A stretch of 64,000 nucleotides of DNA. Source: Mycobacterium deserti (GTDB lineage: Bacteria > Actinomycetota > Actinomycetes > Mycobacteriales > Mycobacteriaceae). The notes beneath the pieces were generated by a model. The model had not been told where the DNA came from. It searched no databases and saw only the letters and a list, made by a program, of their open reading frames with translations. The position numbers and the translations under genes were made by a program. Positions within the stretch are counted from its first letter, which is position 1; each line of letters starts with the position of its first letter. The stretch lies in contig NZ_JAODWD010000002.1 in assembly GCF_025345615.1 (NCBI RefSeq), positions 434,001 to 498,000 of the forward strand, given 5' to 3'. Shown one piece after another: positions 26,130 to 35,683 of this stretch.

Positions 26130-26912
26130 CTAGGCCCCGCCGAACTCGGGACGCAGTATCGAGCTGAGCGCTGCGAGCGGGATATGGGCCTGCGCGGTAC
26201 CGCCGTCGATCGACCACTGCATGTGCCCCGGCGTGTAGTTGAGCGGGGTGTCGTGTGCGACAGGGTAATCAGGTAAGTACAGGATCAGTTCGTCCCCGCT
26301 GAGCGCCCACGCACGGTAGCCGCCCGAATACACCTTGTCGGGTGTCCACCGATCCGCGACGAACGGGTACGTTCCGGGTTGGTGCGGCGGTGGCGCCTGG
26401 TCGAGCGCAGTGACGACGAAGGGATGGGCCAGTGGAGGAATCGCCGCCAGCGGGTCGACGCCCGGCCGCACCAGATCGGCCAGCTGAAGTCGACGACCCG
26501 CGGCCATGTCGAAAGTGAATGTGCGGTAGGCGTTGTTGAAGTCCGGGCCGTCCGCGTGATAGGTCTCGCGGAACACCGCCGAGAGTACGTTGCCGCGGCG
26601 GAAGATCTGGAAATTCTCCTCTCCGTAGCTGTCCGCAACCATCTTGACGGCGGCAGCGCGCCAGTTGTTCATCAGCGTGCTCAGGTAGTCGCGGAGCACG
26701 GGGCGGGTGGTCGGATTGTCGACGAGGTCCGGTATTGCCATCTTGATGTCGCGGACCGCCTTGCGCTCCGAGAGCACTGTCGTGCGACAGTACTGGCCGT
26801 CCCATTGACCCCCGAGTTCACCGCAGAACGACGGGGCCGCAGCGGAGACGGGTGCGGCACCGAGAACTGCGGCCGCCGCGAGTATGAGACCGACGACCGC
26901 GCGGTGGATCAC
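26130..26912 (-). CDS. secreted MPT64/RsiV-like protein at the end of the mce operon
   Basis: The 260-residue protein starts with a clear signal peptide (cleavage after SAA near residue 25) and contains a DUF3298/RsiV-type domain. FNNAYRTFTFDMAAGRRLQLADL, the YSGGYRAWALSGDELILYLPDYPVA region and the GHMQWSIDGGT end resemble MPT64-family secreted antigens. The ATG overlaps the mam stop by 4 bp (ATGA), so it is the last gene of the mce operon. Its role there is unknown; an extracellular lipid- or cell-wall-interacting part is a guess. Two early cysteines (FCGEL, YCRTT) may pair. Confidence 0.8.
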   Translation of the reverse strand: MIHRAVVGLILAAAAVLGAAPVSAAAPSFCGELGGQWDGQYCRTTVLSERKAVRDIKMAIPDLVDNPTTRPVLRDYLSTLMNNWRAAAVKMVADSYGEENFQIFRRGNVLSAVFRETYHADGPDFNNAYRTFTFDMAAGRRLQLADLVRPGVDPLAAIPPLAHPFVVTALDQAPPPHQPGTYPFVADRWTPDKVYSGGYRAWALSGDELILYLPDYPVAHDTPLNYTPGHMQWSIDGGTAQAHIPLAALSSILRPEFGGA

Positions 26913-27538
26913 GGTAGCTCGACTTTGCTTGCGCGCCAGGAATTGTCGATGTTCTCCATCGTCATCTTGATCCGGCTGCGGTCGACACGCGGGTCGGGTA
27001 CGTTGGCGTTGGACACCGACTGGTCGACGAACAGCAGGACGACGACCTTGTCCCTGGTCGCGGACTGCACCGCCGAATCCAGGACGACGCCATGCGCGGT
27101 CGCCTTGTTGTCGATCAGCAGCTGTCGCAGTTGCATGCTGGATTGGGAGTACATGTCCTTGAACTCACCGGTCGACCCGTCGAGCACCTGCGCGAAATTC
27201 TCGTCGACCTTGGTGGAGTCGATACTGGTCAAGATCTCCGCGTACGCGACGGCCGCTTTCTGGGCCTCTTGGCCCGCCCGGTCGATCTGCCGCTCTTGCC
27301 ACAGTTGCCATCCCAGGAATCCCGAACCAGCAAGTCCAACAATGACAATCGCCGCAGCAGCGCCGAGCCGCAGTCGCCGCCGCCCCCGGTTGCTCCCGCC
27401 GCCTTCGTGCTCACCGTCCGCGGTCTTGTCAACGTCCTGTTCGGTTTCGTCGTCGACCGACTCAATGTTTTCCTCAGGATCCAGCTCTTCGGCTGTATTG
27501 GTGTCGTGATCGTTGTCGGTAGTCACAGACAAGGTCAT
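26909..27538 (-). CDS. Mce-associated membrane protein (Mam)
   Basis: Mam proteins stabilise or assist Mce lipid importers. The 209-residue protein has a very acidic cytosolic N-terminus (EELDPEENIESVDDETEQD), a basic stop-transfer stretch (RGRRRLR), one membrane helix (about residues 59-77) and an extracytoplasmic domain with YAEILTSID and the conserved C-terminal NSWRASKVE. Size, topology and its place directly after mceF are typical. It is 14 bp from mceF. Confidence 0.88.
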   Translation of the reverse strand: MTLSVTTDNDHDTNTAEELDPEENIESVDDETEQDVDKTADGEHEGGGSNRGRRRLRLGAAAAIVIVGLAGSGFLGWQLWQERQIDRAGQEAQKAAVAYAEILTSIDSTKVDENFAQVLDGSTGEFKDMYSQSSMQLRQLLIDNKATAHGVVLDSAVQSATRDKVVVLLFVDQSVSNANVPDPRVDRSRIKMTMENIDNSWRASKVELP

Positions 27539-27552
27539 CTCCTCATGGTGAT

Positions 27553-28803
27553 TCAGCGCGGTGGCTCGATGGGCAGGGTGGGGCCGCCATACGGCGTGGG
27601 AATCGTGAACCGGCCCTTGGGTGTCGGATCGGTCATCCGGCCCAGGTCGGCGCCGGGAGGCGGTCCGGCGGTGTCGTCGTCGGCGGGGCGCGGGGCATTC
27701 CTCGCTCCGCGGATCATCACTCCCGGGTGATCGTCGCGGCAGTAGGTGTACATGAACGGCTCGGGGTAGTCGGCTGACGACGGCGGGCGACGAGGCGTTC
27801 CATAGTCACAGGCGTACTGCGGGTAAATGTCCCCGGTCGCCCACAGGCCGTGGTCGTGCATGGTGCTGCCGATCGCGTCCAGTACCGATGTGCGATGAGT
27901 CGGGAACAGCGCATTCAGCGCGGGCACGCGAAGGTAGAGCAACCGCGATGTGGTGGTCAGATTCCCGAGCAGTTGCACCATGGTGTCGGAGTTGTCGACG
28001 AACAAAGCGTCGATGTCCGACAAGGTATCCGGCGCCTCATTGGTGAGTCTGCGATAGCCCTCACGCATCGTGTTGATCCCAGCGAAGCTCTCGCTGAGAT
28101 TGTCTGCGGCGACGTCGATTCCCGCATTCTTGTCTGCGGCGAGCGTGAACGCCGTGCGGCTGTTGCGCAGCATGCTGGTGGTCTCCGGCAGCACCGAGTC
28201 GAGGGTGGACAGCAGGAACGTACCGCCGTTGATGATGTCGGCAAGCTTGCGCGGTCCGTCCTTGCTCATGCTGAGTTCGGATTTGATGAGCTCGATCTTG
28301 GCCGTGTCGACCTGGGCCAGCGCGCCGTCGGCATCGGCGAGCAGTTCCGCCAGACTGACCGGGACGCTGGCCCTGCCCTGGGTGATGGTGCTGCCGTCGC
28401 GTAGATAGGGTCCGTCATTGGACTGCGCCACGAAATCGATGTACTGCTCGCCCGCCGGCGAAAGGCCCGACACGCGTACGTCGCTCGACTCCGGGATGGG
28501 CACCGAGGAGTTGACGTTGACGACGGCGTTGACGCCTGACGGCGTGATGTCGAGCCTATCCACCCGCCCCACCCGCACGCCGCGCAGCGTGACGTCCTGA
28601 TTGGGGAGCAGACCCGCGGACTCCGGGAGCTCGACGGTCACCCTGTAGGTCGATGCCAGCGGATTCACCTGCAGCGCAACAAGCGTCAAATACCCGACGG
28701 CCACCACCAGCGTCAGGATCAGCGCACCTGCAGACAACCACGCCCGCCGGCGGTGACCGGCGCGCACCACGGCGACAATGCGATCGGCGATCGCGGTGAT
28801 CAT
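27553..28803 (-). CDS. mceF: MCE-family protein MceF
   Basis: This is the sixth MCE subunit, 416 residues. It has one N-terminal membrane helix (about residues 20-42), an MCE domain with VTLRGVRVGRVDRL near residue 75, a helical middle region that would contribute to the hetero-hexameric tunnel, and a proline-rich end. Together the six Mce proteins carry lipids from the outer cell wall to the YrbE permease. The start overlaps the mceE stop by 4 bp. Confidence 0.93.
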   Translation of the reverse strand: MITAIADRIVAVVRAGHRRRAWLSAGALILTLVVAVGYLTLVALQVNPLASTYRVTVELPESAGLLPNQDVTLRGVRVGRVDRLDITPSGVNAVVNVNSSVPIPESSDVRVSGLSPAGEQYIDFVAQSNDGPYLRDGSTITQGRASVPVSLAELLADADGALAQVDTAKIELIKSELSMSKDGPRKLADIINGGTFLLSTLDSVLPETTSMLRNSRTAFTLAADKNAGIDVAADNLSESFAGINTMREGYRRLTNEAPDTLSDIDALFVDNSDTMVQLLGNLTTTSRLLYLRVPALNALFPTHRTSVLDAIGSTMHDHGLWATGDIYPQYACDYGTPRRPPSSADYPEPFMYTYCRDDHPGVMIRGARNAPRPADDDTAGPPPGADLGRMTDPTPKGRFTIPTPYGGPTLPIEPPR

Positions 28804-30020
28804 CGTGGCGCCTCCGCGGGCAGCGCACCCGGTGGCGGCGCGTCCGGTGGCGGCGGCGCAATCACCATCTGCCCCGGCTCGGTCGGACTGGGTACGACGG
28901 GCACTTGCGGCACTCCGGGGCCCTTACCGACGATCTTCTCCTGCAGCCGGTAGAGCGTGTACTGCAGCGATCCGACAAGCTGGTGCCAGTTGTAGCGCTT
29001 GGGGCCGTGCAATCCGGGGTCACCGGCGAACCCGATGTCGGGTATGGATCCCAGGATCAAGCGGTCGACGCTGGCGTTGACCGCGATGGCGTTGCTGGTG
29101 GTTGCCTTGACGAACGGCGGCATCAACCTGTTCAGCGCGTACAGGGTGGCGTCGGGGGTGAGCACGACGTCGTTCCACGCCCGGGCGACCTCGTTGGCGT
29201 CGGCGATCATGCTCCGGCCGCTGGTGTCGGTGCCCGCGATCGACGGGAACTTGCGCAGCTGATCGGAGACGTCGCCGACCTGCACGACAAGCTCTGCGAT
29301 CTGACTGGTGTGGGCAGCCAGGGTGTCGGTCGCGGGACGGGCCTCGGCCATGACATCGGCGATCGTCTGGTTCTTGGCCTCGATGGCGCCGACGAGCCGC
29401 GATGTCTCGGTCATCGCGGTGGCGATCTGATCCGACCGCGCGTTGAGCCTGCCGAGGGTGTGGTTGGTCTTACGAATGAGGGTGCCGAATGCCTCACCCT
29501 GATCGCCGGTCGCCTTGCCCAGGCCGTTGACGATGTTGGTGAAGTTGCGTACCGCGCCACCGTTGACGAGGATCGCGGCCGAGCTGAGCACCGATTCGAC
29601 CGTCGCGGCCGCGGTCGTGGAGTCCAGCTCGATGGCGTCGCCGTTCTGCAGCAGTGGCGCACCGGGGTCCGCGGGAGTCGGCGGTTTGACGGCGATGAAC
29701 ACGTCACCAAGTGGAGTCGCCGAACGCAGCTCGGCGGTGCTGCCCTGCGGCAGCCGAACCCCGTCCATGATGCGCAATGTGGTCACCGCGGTGTAGTTGC
29801 GGGCCACCATCGATTCAAGTTGGCCGACGTCGGCGCCGGCAAGTTTGACCTTTGCGTTGGCCGGCAGATTGAGCGCGTTGGAAAACACCGCCGTCAGCGT
29901 GTAGCCGCCGGTGCCTACGCCGGGCGCGGGTAGCGGCAGGCTCGCCAAACCCTCTGAAGCGCAACTGGACACGGTAAGACAGACGACCGCGGCCAGAACG
30001 GTTACTCGCTGGCTGGTCAT
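28800..30020 (-). CDS. mceE: MCE-family lipoprotein MceE
   Basis: The fifth Mce subunit is a lipoprotein in all mce operons. Here the signal peptide ends with the lipobox VSSC (Cys20), and the MCE domain (NLPANAKVKLAGADVGQLESM) follows. The start is ATG at 30020, sharing one base with the mceD stop (TAATG); the longer open frame reaching 30107 is discounted because the signal peptide begins at this ATG. 406 residues with a proline-rich tail. Confidence 0.92.
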   Translation of the reverse strand: MTSQRVTVLAAVVCLTVSSCASEGLASLPLPAPGVGTGGYTLTAVFSNALNLPANAKVKLAGADVGQLESMVARNYTAVTTLRIMDGVRLPQGSTAELRSATPLGDVFIAVKPPTPADPGAPLLQNGDAIELDSTTAAATVESVLSSAAILVNGGAVRNFTNIVNGLGKATGDQGEAFGTLIRKTNHTLGRLNARSDQIATAMTETSRLVGAIEAKNQTIADVMAEARPATDTLAAHTSQIAELVVQVGDVSDQLRKFPSIAGTDTSGRSMIADANEVARAWNDVVLTPDATLYALNRLMPPFVKATTSNAIAVNASVDRLILGSIPDIGFAGDPGLHGPKRYNWHQLVGSLQYTLYRLQEKIVGKGPGVPQVPVVPSPTEPGQMVIAPPPPDAPPPGALPAEAPR

Positions 30021-31129
30021 TACTTCTGCCCCATCGCGGCGAGACCGTCGAGCATGTAGGTAAGTCCGAAGTCCGGTCCGAAGTCCTGCAGTGTGCCAGT
30101 GCTGCAACCCAACTGGCGCAGGCCCATCATGTTGCAGACTTCTTTGATCGTTTGGGTTTCGAAGAGCACCCGGTCAGTGAGAACCTTGACCCGCGCGGCC
30201 CCGTTTCTCTGATCGATGACGTTATAGAGGTTGTCCAGCGTCATCGGTGCCAGGTCGAGGAACTCGGCGAGGTCGCGCTCGTGTTCGACGGTCGTGTTCA
30301 GCACGACGTCACCGTTGGCGAGAATCTCCTTGATGTCGTCGCGGTGAATCTCGAGCACCTCGCCCGCCTGGACAAGCACGTCGTTCAGTTTCTTCCCAGT
30401 GGTTCCGCTTCCCAAGTCCTCGTCAGCCAGGACCTGGCTGAGTACGCGGACATTCGAGCCGAACTCGCGCAGCGTCGTATCGTTGGCGGCGGCCGCGTCG
30501 AGCAGAGAGCTCACGTTGCGGACGATCGTCGTCAGCTGGTCGCGGGTCACTTCACCGCCGTCGGCGCTCAGCCGCAGGGCGTTCGACAATTCCCCGAGCG
30601 CGTCCTTCATCTGTTGACCGTTGCCATCTGCGATGGCGGCACTGGCGTTGACGAGGTCGGCAACCGGACCGTTGCCCCTACCGTCACCACGCAGCGAAGT
30701 CGACAGCTTGTCCAGAACGTCGAGAACACGCGCGAATTCGACAGGAGTCTTGGTCCGGTTCAGCCCGATGGTGTCGCCGTTGCTCAATGTCGGCCCCCCG
30801 CGATAGGGCGGCGTCAGCTCGATCTGGCGGTCGGTGAGAATCGAATTCGAGATCGTCACCGCCTGGGCATCCGCGGGCACCTGAACACCCTTGTCCACCG
30901 TGAACTCGACCTCGACGTACGCACCCTTTGGGGTGATCTTGGTGACCTTGCCGACCGGCATGCCGAGCACCGCGACAGTGTTGTTCTCGTAAAGCCCCGC
31001 CGCATTGTCGAACTGGGCGGTGAGCGTGACGGTATTCAATCGGTCCTTGGCGAAGGTCCAGCCCACCGCGGCCATCACTACCGCAAGTACGAGGACGACG
31101 GCGCCGATCGGGATCACTCTTGTTCTCAT
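30020..31129 (-). CDS. mceD: MCE-family protein MceD
   Basis: The 369-residue Mce subunit has an N-terminal membrane helix (about residues 7-27) and an MCE domain with ENNTVAVLGMPVGKVTKI, then a long helical region. Mce4D and Mce1D usually carry long proline-rich tails; this one ends soon after two conserved cysteines (EVCNMMGLRQLGC). The ATG at 31129 is chosen because it overlaps the mceC stop by 4 bp and precedes the signal anchor directly. Confidence 0.92.
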   Translation of the reverse strand: MRTRVIPIGAVVLVLAVVMAAVGWTFAKDRLNTVTLTAQFDNAAGLYENNTVAVLGMPVGKVTKITPKGAYVEVEFTVDKGVQVPADAQAVTISNSILTDRQIELTPPYRGGPTLSNGDTIGLNRTKTPVEFARVLDVLDKLSTSLRGDGRGNGPVADLVNASAAIADGNGQQMKDALGELSNALRLSADGGEVTRDQLTTIVRNVSSLLDAAAANDTTLREFGSNVRVLSQVLADEDLGSGTTGKKLNDVLVQAGEVLEIHRDDIKEILANGDVVLNTTVEHERDLAEFLDLAPMTLDNLYNVIDQRNGAARVKVLTDRVLFETQTIKEVCNMMGLRQLGCSTGTLQDFGPDFGLTYMLDGLAAMGQK

Positions 31130-32172
31130 TTGCAGTCCTGGAAGTACGGAATCATGTTGAACTGCTCGGCCCGTTCGCTGATGGCACACATCCAGGAGTC
31201 GACAAGCAATCCGTTGGGAGCGTTGAATCCGACCGCGTTGCCGGTGCCGGTGGCATTGGCCAGACCGCGCAATGCGACAGGGCCGGATTGCAAGGTGCTG
31301 CGCAACAAGTCGTCGTGCTTTCCGAGCATGCCGGACAGCTCACGGACATTACGGAGCAAGTCCTCGAGCTCAGGGCGGTCGTCGATGACGATTCCGCTGA
31401 GCGTTTCGACGAGGTTGGTGAGCGCATCCATCATCGCGTGAAAGGTCGCGCGTCTGGTTACGAACTCGCCGACCAGCGTGTTGCCCTGCCTGATCAGACT
31501 TCCGATCGTGGCCTGCTGACGGTGCAGCGTGTTCGTCACCGTCTCGGTGGTCTCCAGCAGCGAGCCCAACTGGTCGCGCCGTTCGGCGATGATCGTCGAA
31601 AGCCTGTGAGTGTTGGTCAACGCCTGCGGAATAACCGGGGGCAGGGTTTGCAGTTGCTTACCGAGGATTCCGAGCGTTTCGGCGAACCGGTCCGAGTCAA
31701 CCTGCTCATAGGTGGTTGTGACGTCGGCCAGCGCCTCCTGTAGATCGTATGGAACGTCGGTGTGCTCCAGATCAAAGGTGTTGTCGGGCACCGAACCTTC
31801 CCCCGCCGGCTGTAGCGACAGATAGCGGGATCCGAGGATCGTGGTGATTTTGATGATGGCTCGAGATTGGGCACCCAGAGGTACGTCGCCGCGGACCCTC
31901 AGGCCCGCTTCGACGTGGTCGCCGGCTAATTCCATGCTGGTCACTTCCCCGACAGGGATACCTGCGATCGTGATCGGGTTGCCCACCTGCAGTGCCGCGG
32001 CCTGCAAGAAATGGGCCGTGTAGTGCCGGTACCCGACACCGGCGACCTTGACCAACAGCATCGCGCCGATCAGTAGGGCCACCACTGTGACAGCGACGAC
32101 CCCGAGCCAGGTCTTGTTGCGATTCTCCAGCGGACGCCGTATCCGTCGCTGCTGCGGTGATCGATCAGCCAT
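31126..32172 (-). CDS. mceC: MCE-family protein MceC
   Basis: This 348-residue Mce subunit has a membrane anchor (about residues 21-42) and an MCE domain containing QVGNPITIAGIPVGEVTSM, followed by a helical region and a C-terminal cysteine pair (SWMCAIS, FQDCK). Its start lies 8 bp inside mceB, so the genes are translationally coupled. Confidence 0.92.
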   Translation of the reverse strand: MADRSPQQRRIRRPLENRNKTWLGVVAVTVVALLIGAMLLVKVAGVGYRHYTAHFLQAAALQVGNPITIAGIPVGEVTSMELAGDHVEAGLRVRGDVPLGAQSRAIIKITTILGSRYLSLQPAGEGSVPDNTFDLEHTDVPYDLQEALADVTTTYEQVDSDRFAETLGILGKQLQTLPPVIPQALTNTHRLSTIIAERRDQLGSLLETTETVTNTLHRQQATIGSLIRQGNTLVGEFVTRRATFHAMMDALTNLVETLSGIVIDDRPELEDLLRNVRELSGMLGKHDDLLRSTLQSGPVALRGLANATGTGNAVGFNAPNGLLVDSWMCAISERAEQFNMIPYFQDCK

Positions 32173-33220
32173 CGGCCATATTCCTGCACTTCGGGGAGTA
32201 TTGCGTGCCCTCTCCGGGAGAAGCGGCGTCGACGATGATCGGGATCACGTCGTTGAGCCCGGGGAAGAAACCCTGGATGTTGAGGTCGCATGCGTACGCG
32301 TTGGCGTACGGACCTTCGTTGGTGATGCGCGCAAATCCCTTGAGCAGCAGCGGAAGATTCGCGCCGGTGAACGCCAGCTGCGGCTCGAGGCCGACCATGT
32401 GCGAGGCGAACCCCGGCTCCCGGGTGACGAGCTCATTCAACGGCGGGTACACCTCGTCGGAGATCGTCGAAAGTTGACGCACCACTTTCGCCATCGACCC
32501 CATCGACGCCACCAACTCGGGGCGCCGAGCATCGAAAGTGGATACGACGCTGCGGGTTTCGGAGATGACATGGTCGAGGTCGTCGTTGTGCCTGGCCAAG
32601 TTGGCCACCACGGTGTTCAGATCGGTGATGACGTCACCGAGTTCTTCGTCGCGTCCGGCGAACGATTCCGTCAGTTGCGAGGTCTGGTCTACAAGGGCGG
32701 TGATGGATCCCGCGTCGCCCTGCAGCGACTGCACGACTCCCTTGGTGAGGTTGTCGGCGTCGCGGGGGTTGAGCAGGCTGAACAGGGGCTCGTAGCCGTT
32801 GAGAAGGGTGTCCACGTCAAATGATGGGTCTGTGCGTTCGACCGGGATGACACTGCCCGGCGGCAGGGCCCCCGGTTGTCCCAGATTGCCCAGGGACAAG
32901 CCAAGATAACGCTGGCCGACGATGTTCTGATAGGTCACCGACGCGACGGTGGTCCCGAGCACCTGCTGGTCGGCCCGCACGACGAAGGAGACCTTCGCCA
33001 GATCACCTTGCAGTTCAATGCTTTCGACACGGCCGACGCGTACTCCCGCCATCCGGACGTCATCACCCTCGCGCAGGCCGAATACGTCGGAGAAGACGGC
33101 CGCGTAGGGCACGGTCCCACCCGCGACGTCGCGCCGCAGCGTGACATAGACGAGCCATGTCAACGCCACCGCCACGATCATGAACATCGACAGACCGATC
33201 AGTGCACCGCGGTGTCTCAT
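32165..33220 (-). CDS. mceB: MCE-family protein MceB
   Basis: The 351-residue subunit has a membrane anchor (about residues 7-27), an MCE domain with LREGDDVRMAGVRVGRVESI, the QRYLGLSLG strand typical of MceB, and a C-terminal part with two cysteines. The ATG overlaps the mceA stop by 4 bp. Confidence 0.93.
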   Translation of the reverse strand: MRHRGALIGLSMFMIVAVALTWLVYVTLRRDVAGGTVPYAAVFSDVFGLREGDDVRMAGVRVGRVESIELQGDLAKVSFVVRADQQVLGTTVASVTYQNIVGQRYLGLSLGNLGQPGALPPGSVIPVERTDPSFDVDTLLNGYEPLFSLLNPRDADNLTKGVVQSLQGDAGSITALVDQTSQLTESFAGRDEELGDVITDLNTVVANLARHNDDLDHVISETRSVVSTFDARRPELVASMGSMAKVVRQLSTISDEVYPPLNELVTREPGFASHMVGLEPQLAFTGANLPLLLKGFARITNEGPYANAYACDLNIQGFFPGLNDVIPIIVDAASPGEGTQYSPKCRNMADG

Positions 33221-34824
33221 CGAGGCTCCCCCGAATCAGTTGCGACCGAGACCGTCGTGCCCCGAGCGACCGGTCCGAGCAGCAATTGGGTCGCGGTGGA
33301 CGCCGGTCGGCCTGTGGCGATCGCCAGTTGGGTCCGCTCGTACTCACTGCCGACTGGACCCACGTTTCCGCCGTAGGACGCGGGCGCGGCCTCAGCCGGC
33401 AGTGCAGGCGAAGCGGGCGCTGCATCCCTCGAGTTGGGGGCGGTTGGGTCTGCCCACGGCTTGGGAGCCACGGGCGCCGCTGGTGACAGCGGCACCGGTG
33501 GGGGCGGCGTCGGCACCAGCGCCGGATTGGCCGTGCCCGGCACCGGTGGTGCGGGCGGCATCCACGGCGGCAGTGGCGGATTGGGATCGGCCAGGCTCGG
33601 ATTCGGGTTGATCAACGGTGGGCCGACGGCGACCAGGTTGCCGTGCTCACCCAGGACCGTGCCGGGCGGTGGCGCCAGATCCGCGGGTGGTTGGTAGTTC
33701 TGCGGAATCAGCACGTCCGGCAGTTCGGGCCGGGTCGGAACCAGTGGTGCTGTGAAGCAACTCGGCCCCTTCAGCTCTCCGTACTGCGGGCAATCCGCAC
33801 GGCTGTAGGTGTGGCTGGGCGTGAACGACAGGTTGATGCGCATATTGCCGATGTCTCGATCGTGAATCCACACGTGTTCGAAGAACTTGTCGGCCAGTCC
33901 GTTGAGCTTGACGAACGCGGGAACGAAGTGGTGCGAGGTCTGCGCCAGGACTCCCATCACCGGCGTGAACTCCCCGGTGATCTTCACCAGCCGCTCGGCG
34001 TGGTTGTTCAACGCGGTGTGCGTTGTCCCCATCGTGTGCACTCCGCCGGCGACAAGGGCGTCGAGCTGCGCGCGCTGTTCGACAAGGGTCTGCATTGGCT
34101 GCACCGCTTGATGCAGTGAGTCCAACAGCTCAGGTGCGGTCGCCTGCAGTCCCCTGGTGGCGTCGATGAGCGAGGAGACCGTCGTCGCATCGGGGTTGGT
34201 GGACACGATCGCATCGAGTTGGTCGATCAATCGGTTCAGCTGCGCGCCTGCGGTCAGCAGTTCGGTGCGCTGACCCTCCGTCGCGGCGTTGACGGCGGCC
34301 AGGATGCCAATGGATTTGTCCTCCCGGCCCCGACCGGTCGCAGCGAGGATGTCGCGCAGCTTGCTGATGGTGGTCTGGAAGAGGACCGTTGGCAGCTCGG
34401 TGTCCTCGGCGATGTGCGCACCGGCGCGGATGGCAGGTCCGGGGCCCCGGTCGACGAGCTGCACCGAGGACACCGCGAACACATTGCTTGGCACCACGCG
34501 CGCGGTCACGTCGGCCGGAATCGACTGTGCGTATTCGGGTTTGAGGTCGATGTGGACGAAGTTCGGATTGCCGTTGGCGGCCGGTGTGACGCTGTCCACC
34601 ATACCGACGAGCACGCCGTGATATTTGACATCGGACCGTTGCGGCAGACCGTCACCGACGTTGACGAGGTCCGCGACGACTCGGACGTAGGGATCGAGTC
34701 GGCCCGTCGACTTGATCAACAGTGCCGCGGTGACCAGCGCCGCCACCAGTAGCAGTGCGACACCGCCGCCGAGCAGCTGGCGATCGGACGGCCCACGCCC
34801 GTCCGGCTCAAGGGAATTGGTCAC
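33217..34824 (-). CDS. mceA: MCE-family protein MceA
   Basis: MceA, 535 residues, is the first MCE subunit. It has a membrane anchor (about residues 17-37), an MCE domain with RSDVKYHGVLVGMVDSV, a helical tunnel region, and an unusually long proline/alanine-rich tail from about residue 385 to the end, making it longer than the roughly 400-450 residues of many MceA proteins. The tail may reach through the cell wall. The start is GTG at 34824, immediately adjacent to the yrbEB stop. Substrate (fatty acids, mycolates or sterols) cannot be read from sequence. Confidence 0.93.
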   Translation of the reverse strand: MTNSLEPDGRGPSDRQLLGGGVALLLVAALVTAALLIKSTGRLDPYVRVVADLVNVGDGLPQRSDVKYHGVLVGMVDSVTPAANGNPNFVHIDLKPEYAQSIPADVTARVVPSNVFAVSSVQLVDRGPGPAIRAGAHIAEDTELPTVLFQTTISKLRDILAATGRGREDKSIGILAAVNAATEGQRTELLTAGAQLNRLIDQLDAIVSTNPDATTVSSLIDATRGLQATAPELLDSLHQAVQPMQTLVEQRAQLDALVAGGVHTMGTTHTALNNHAERLVKITGEFTPVMGVLAQTSHHFVPAFVKLNGLADKFFEHVWIHDRDIGNMRINLSFTPSHTYSRADCPQYGELKGPSCFTAPLVPTRPELPDVLIPQNYQPPADLAPPPGTVLGEHGNLVAVGPPLINPNPSLADPNPPLPPWMPPAPPVPGTANPALVPTPPPPVPLSPAAPVAPKPWADPTAPNSRDAAPASPALPAEAAPASYGGNVGPVGSEYERTQLAIATGRPASTATQLLLGPVARGTTVSVATDSGEPR

Positions 34825-35682
34825 CTATCCCCCGAACCGTGCGCCGGCGTCGACGGACCACAGCGCCATTGTCAGCAGCATGTTGACCATGATCACGACG
34901 GTGATGCTGGCCCTCATCGCGTGACCGGCGGCCACTCCCACACCCTCCGGCCCCCCGCTGGCGTAGAAGCCGTAGTAGCACTGCACGGTCGATGCGATCC
35001 ACACGAAGATGACGGTTTTGATGAGCGAGTAGACGATGTCTTGACCGGCCAGCATCAGCGAGAAGTAGTGCAGGTACGAACCCGTCGAGCCGCCGCTGAT
35101 GATGTGCACGACGACTTGCGTCGTCAAGTAGCTGACGGCAAGGCAGGCGACGTACAGCGGAATCACCGCGACCACCGACGCCATCAATCGCGTGGTCACC
35201 AGGTACGGAATGGGGCGGATGGCCAACGAATCCAGGGCGTCGATCTCTTCGGCGATGCGCATCGATCCCAGTTGCGCGGTGAAGCGGCAGCCGGCCTGAG
35301 TGGCGAACGCCAGTGAGGCGGCGATCGGTGCCAGCTCGCGGGTGTTCACCAGGGACGAGATGATGCCCGTCGCGGGACCCAGACCCAGCAGATCGAGAAA
35401 GTTGTAGCCCTCGATACCGACGAGTGCTCCGACAGTGATGCCGAGGACGATCGCCACCCCCGCGGTACCTCCGCCGACCACCAATGAGCCTTTGCCCCAG
35501 GCAATGTCGGAGAGCAGCCGGACGAACTCGCCCCGGTAGTGGCGCAGGGCGATCGGCACCCCCGTCAACGCCCGGACGAAGAACACCAGCATGTGCCCGA
35601 GCCGGATCACCGGCGTGCTGAATCTCCGGTAGATGCGGACCGCCGGAACGAGAACCTTCGGTCGGTAAGGGGCCACTGTCAT
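34825..35682 (-). CDS. yrbEB: YrbE/MlaE-type permease, second copy
   Basis: This is an integral-membrane permease of 285 residues with about five to six helices and the MlaE-family segment SLAFATQAGCRFTAQLGSMRIAEEIDAL. It pairs with YrbEA to form the membrane channel of the Mce importer, driven by an MceG-type ATPase encoded elsewhere. It begins 1 bp after the yrbEA stop. Confidence 0.94.
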   Translation of the reverse strand: MTVAPYRPKVLVPAVRIYRRFSTPVIRLGHMLVFFVRALTGVPIALRHYRGEFVRLLSDIAWGKGSLVVGGGTAGVAIVLGITVGALVGIEGYNFLDLLGLGPATGIISSLVNTRELAPIAASLAFATQAGCRFTAQLGSMRIAEEIDALDSLAIRPIPYLVTTRLMASVVAVIPLYVACLAVSYLTTQVVVHIISGGSTGSYLHYFSLMLAGQDIVYSLIKTVIFVWIASTVQCYYGFYASGGPEGVGVAAGHAMRASITVVIMVNMLLTMALWSVDAGARFGG

Positions 35683-35683
35683 A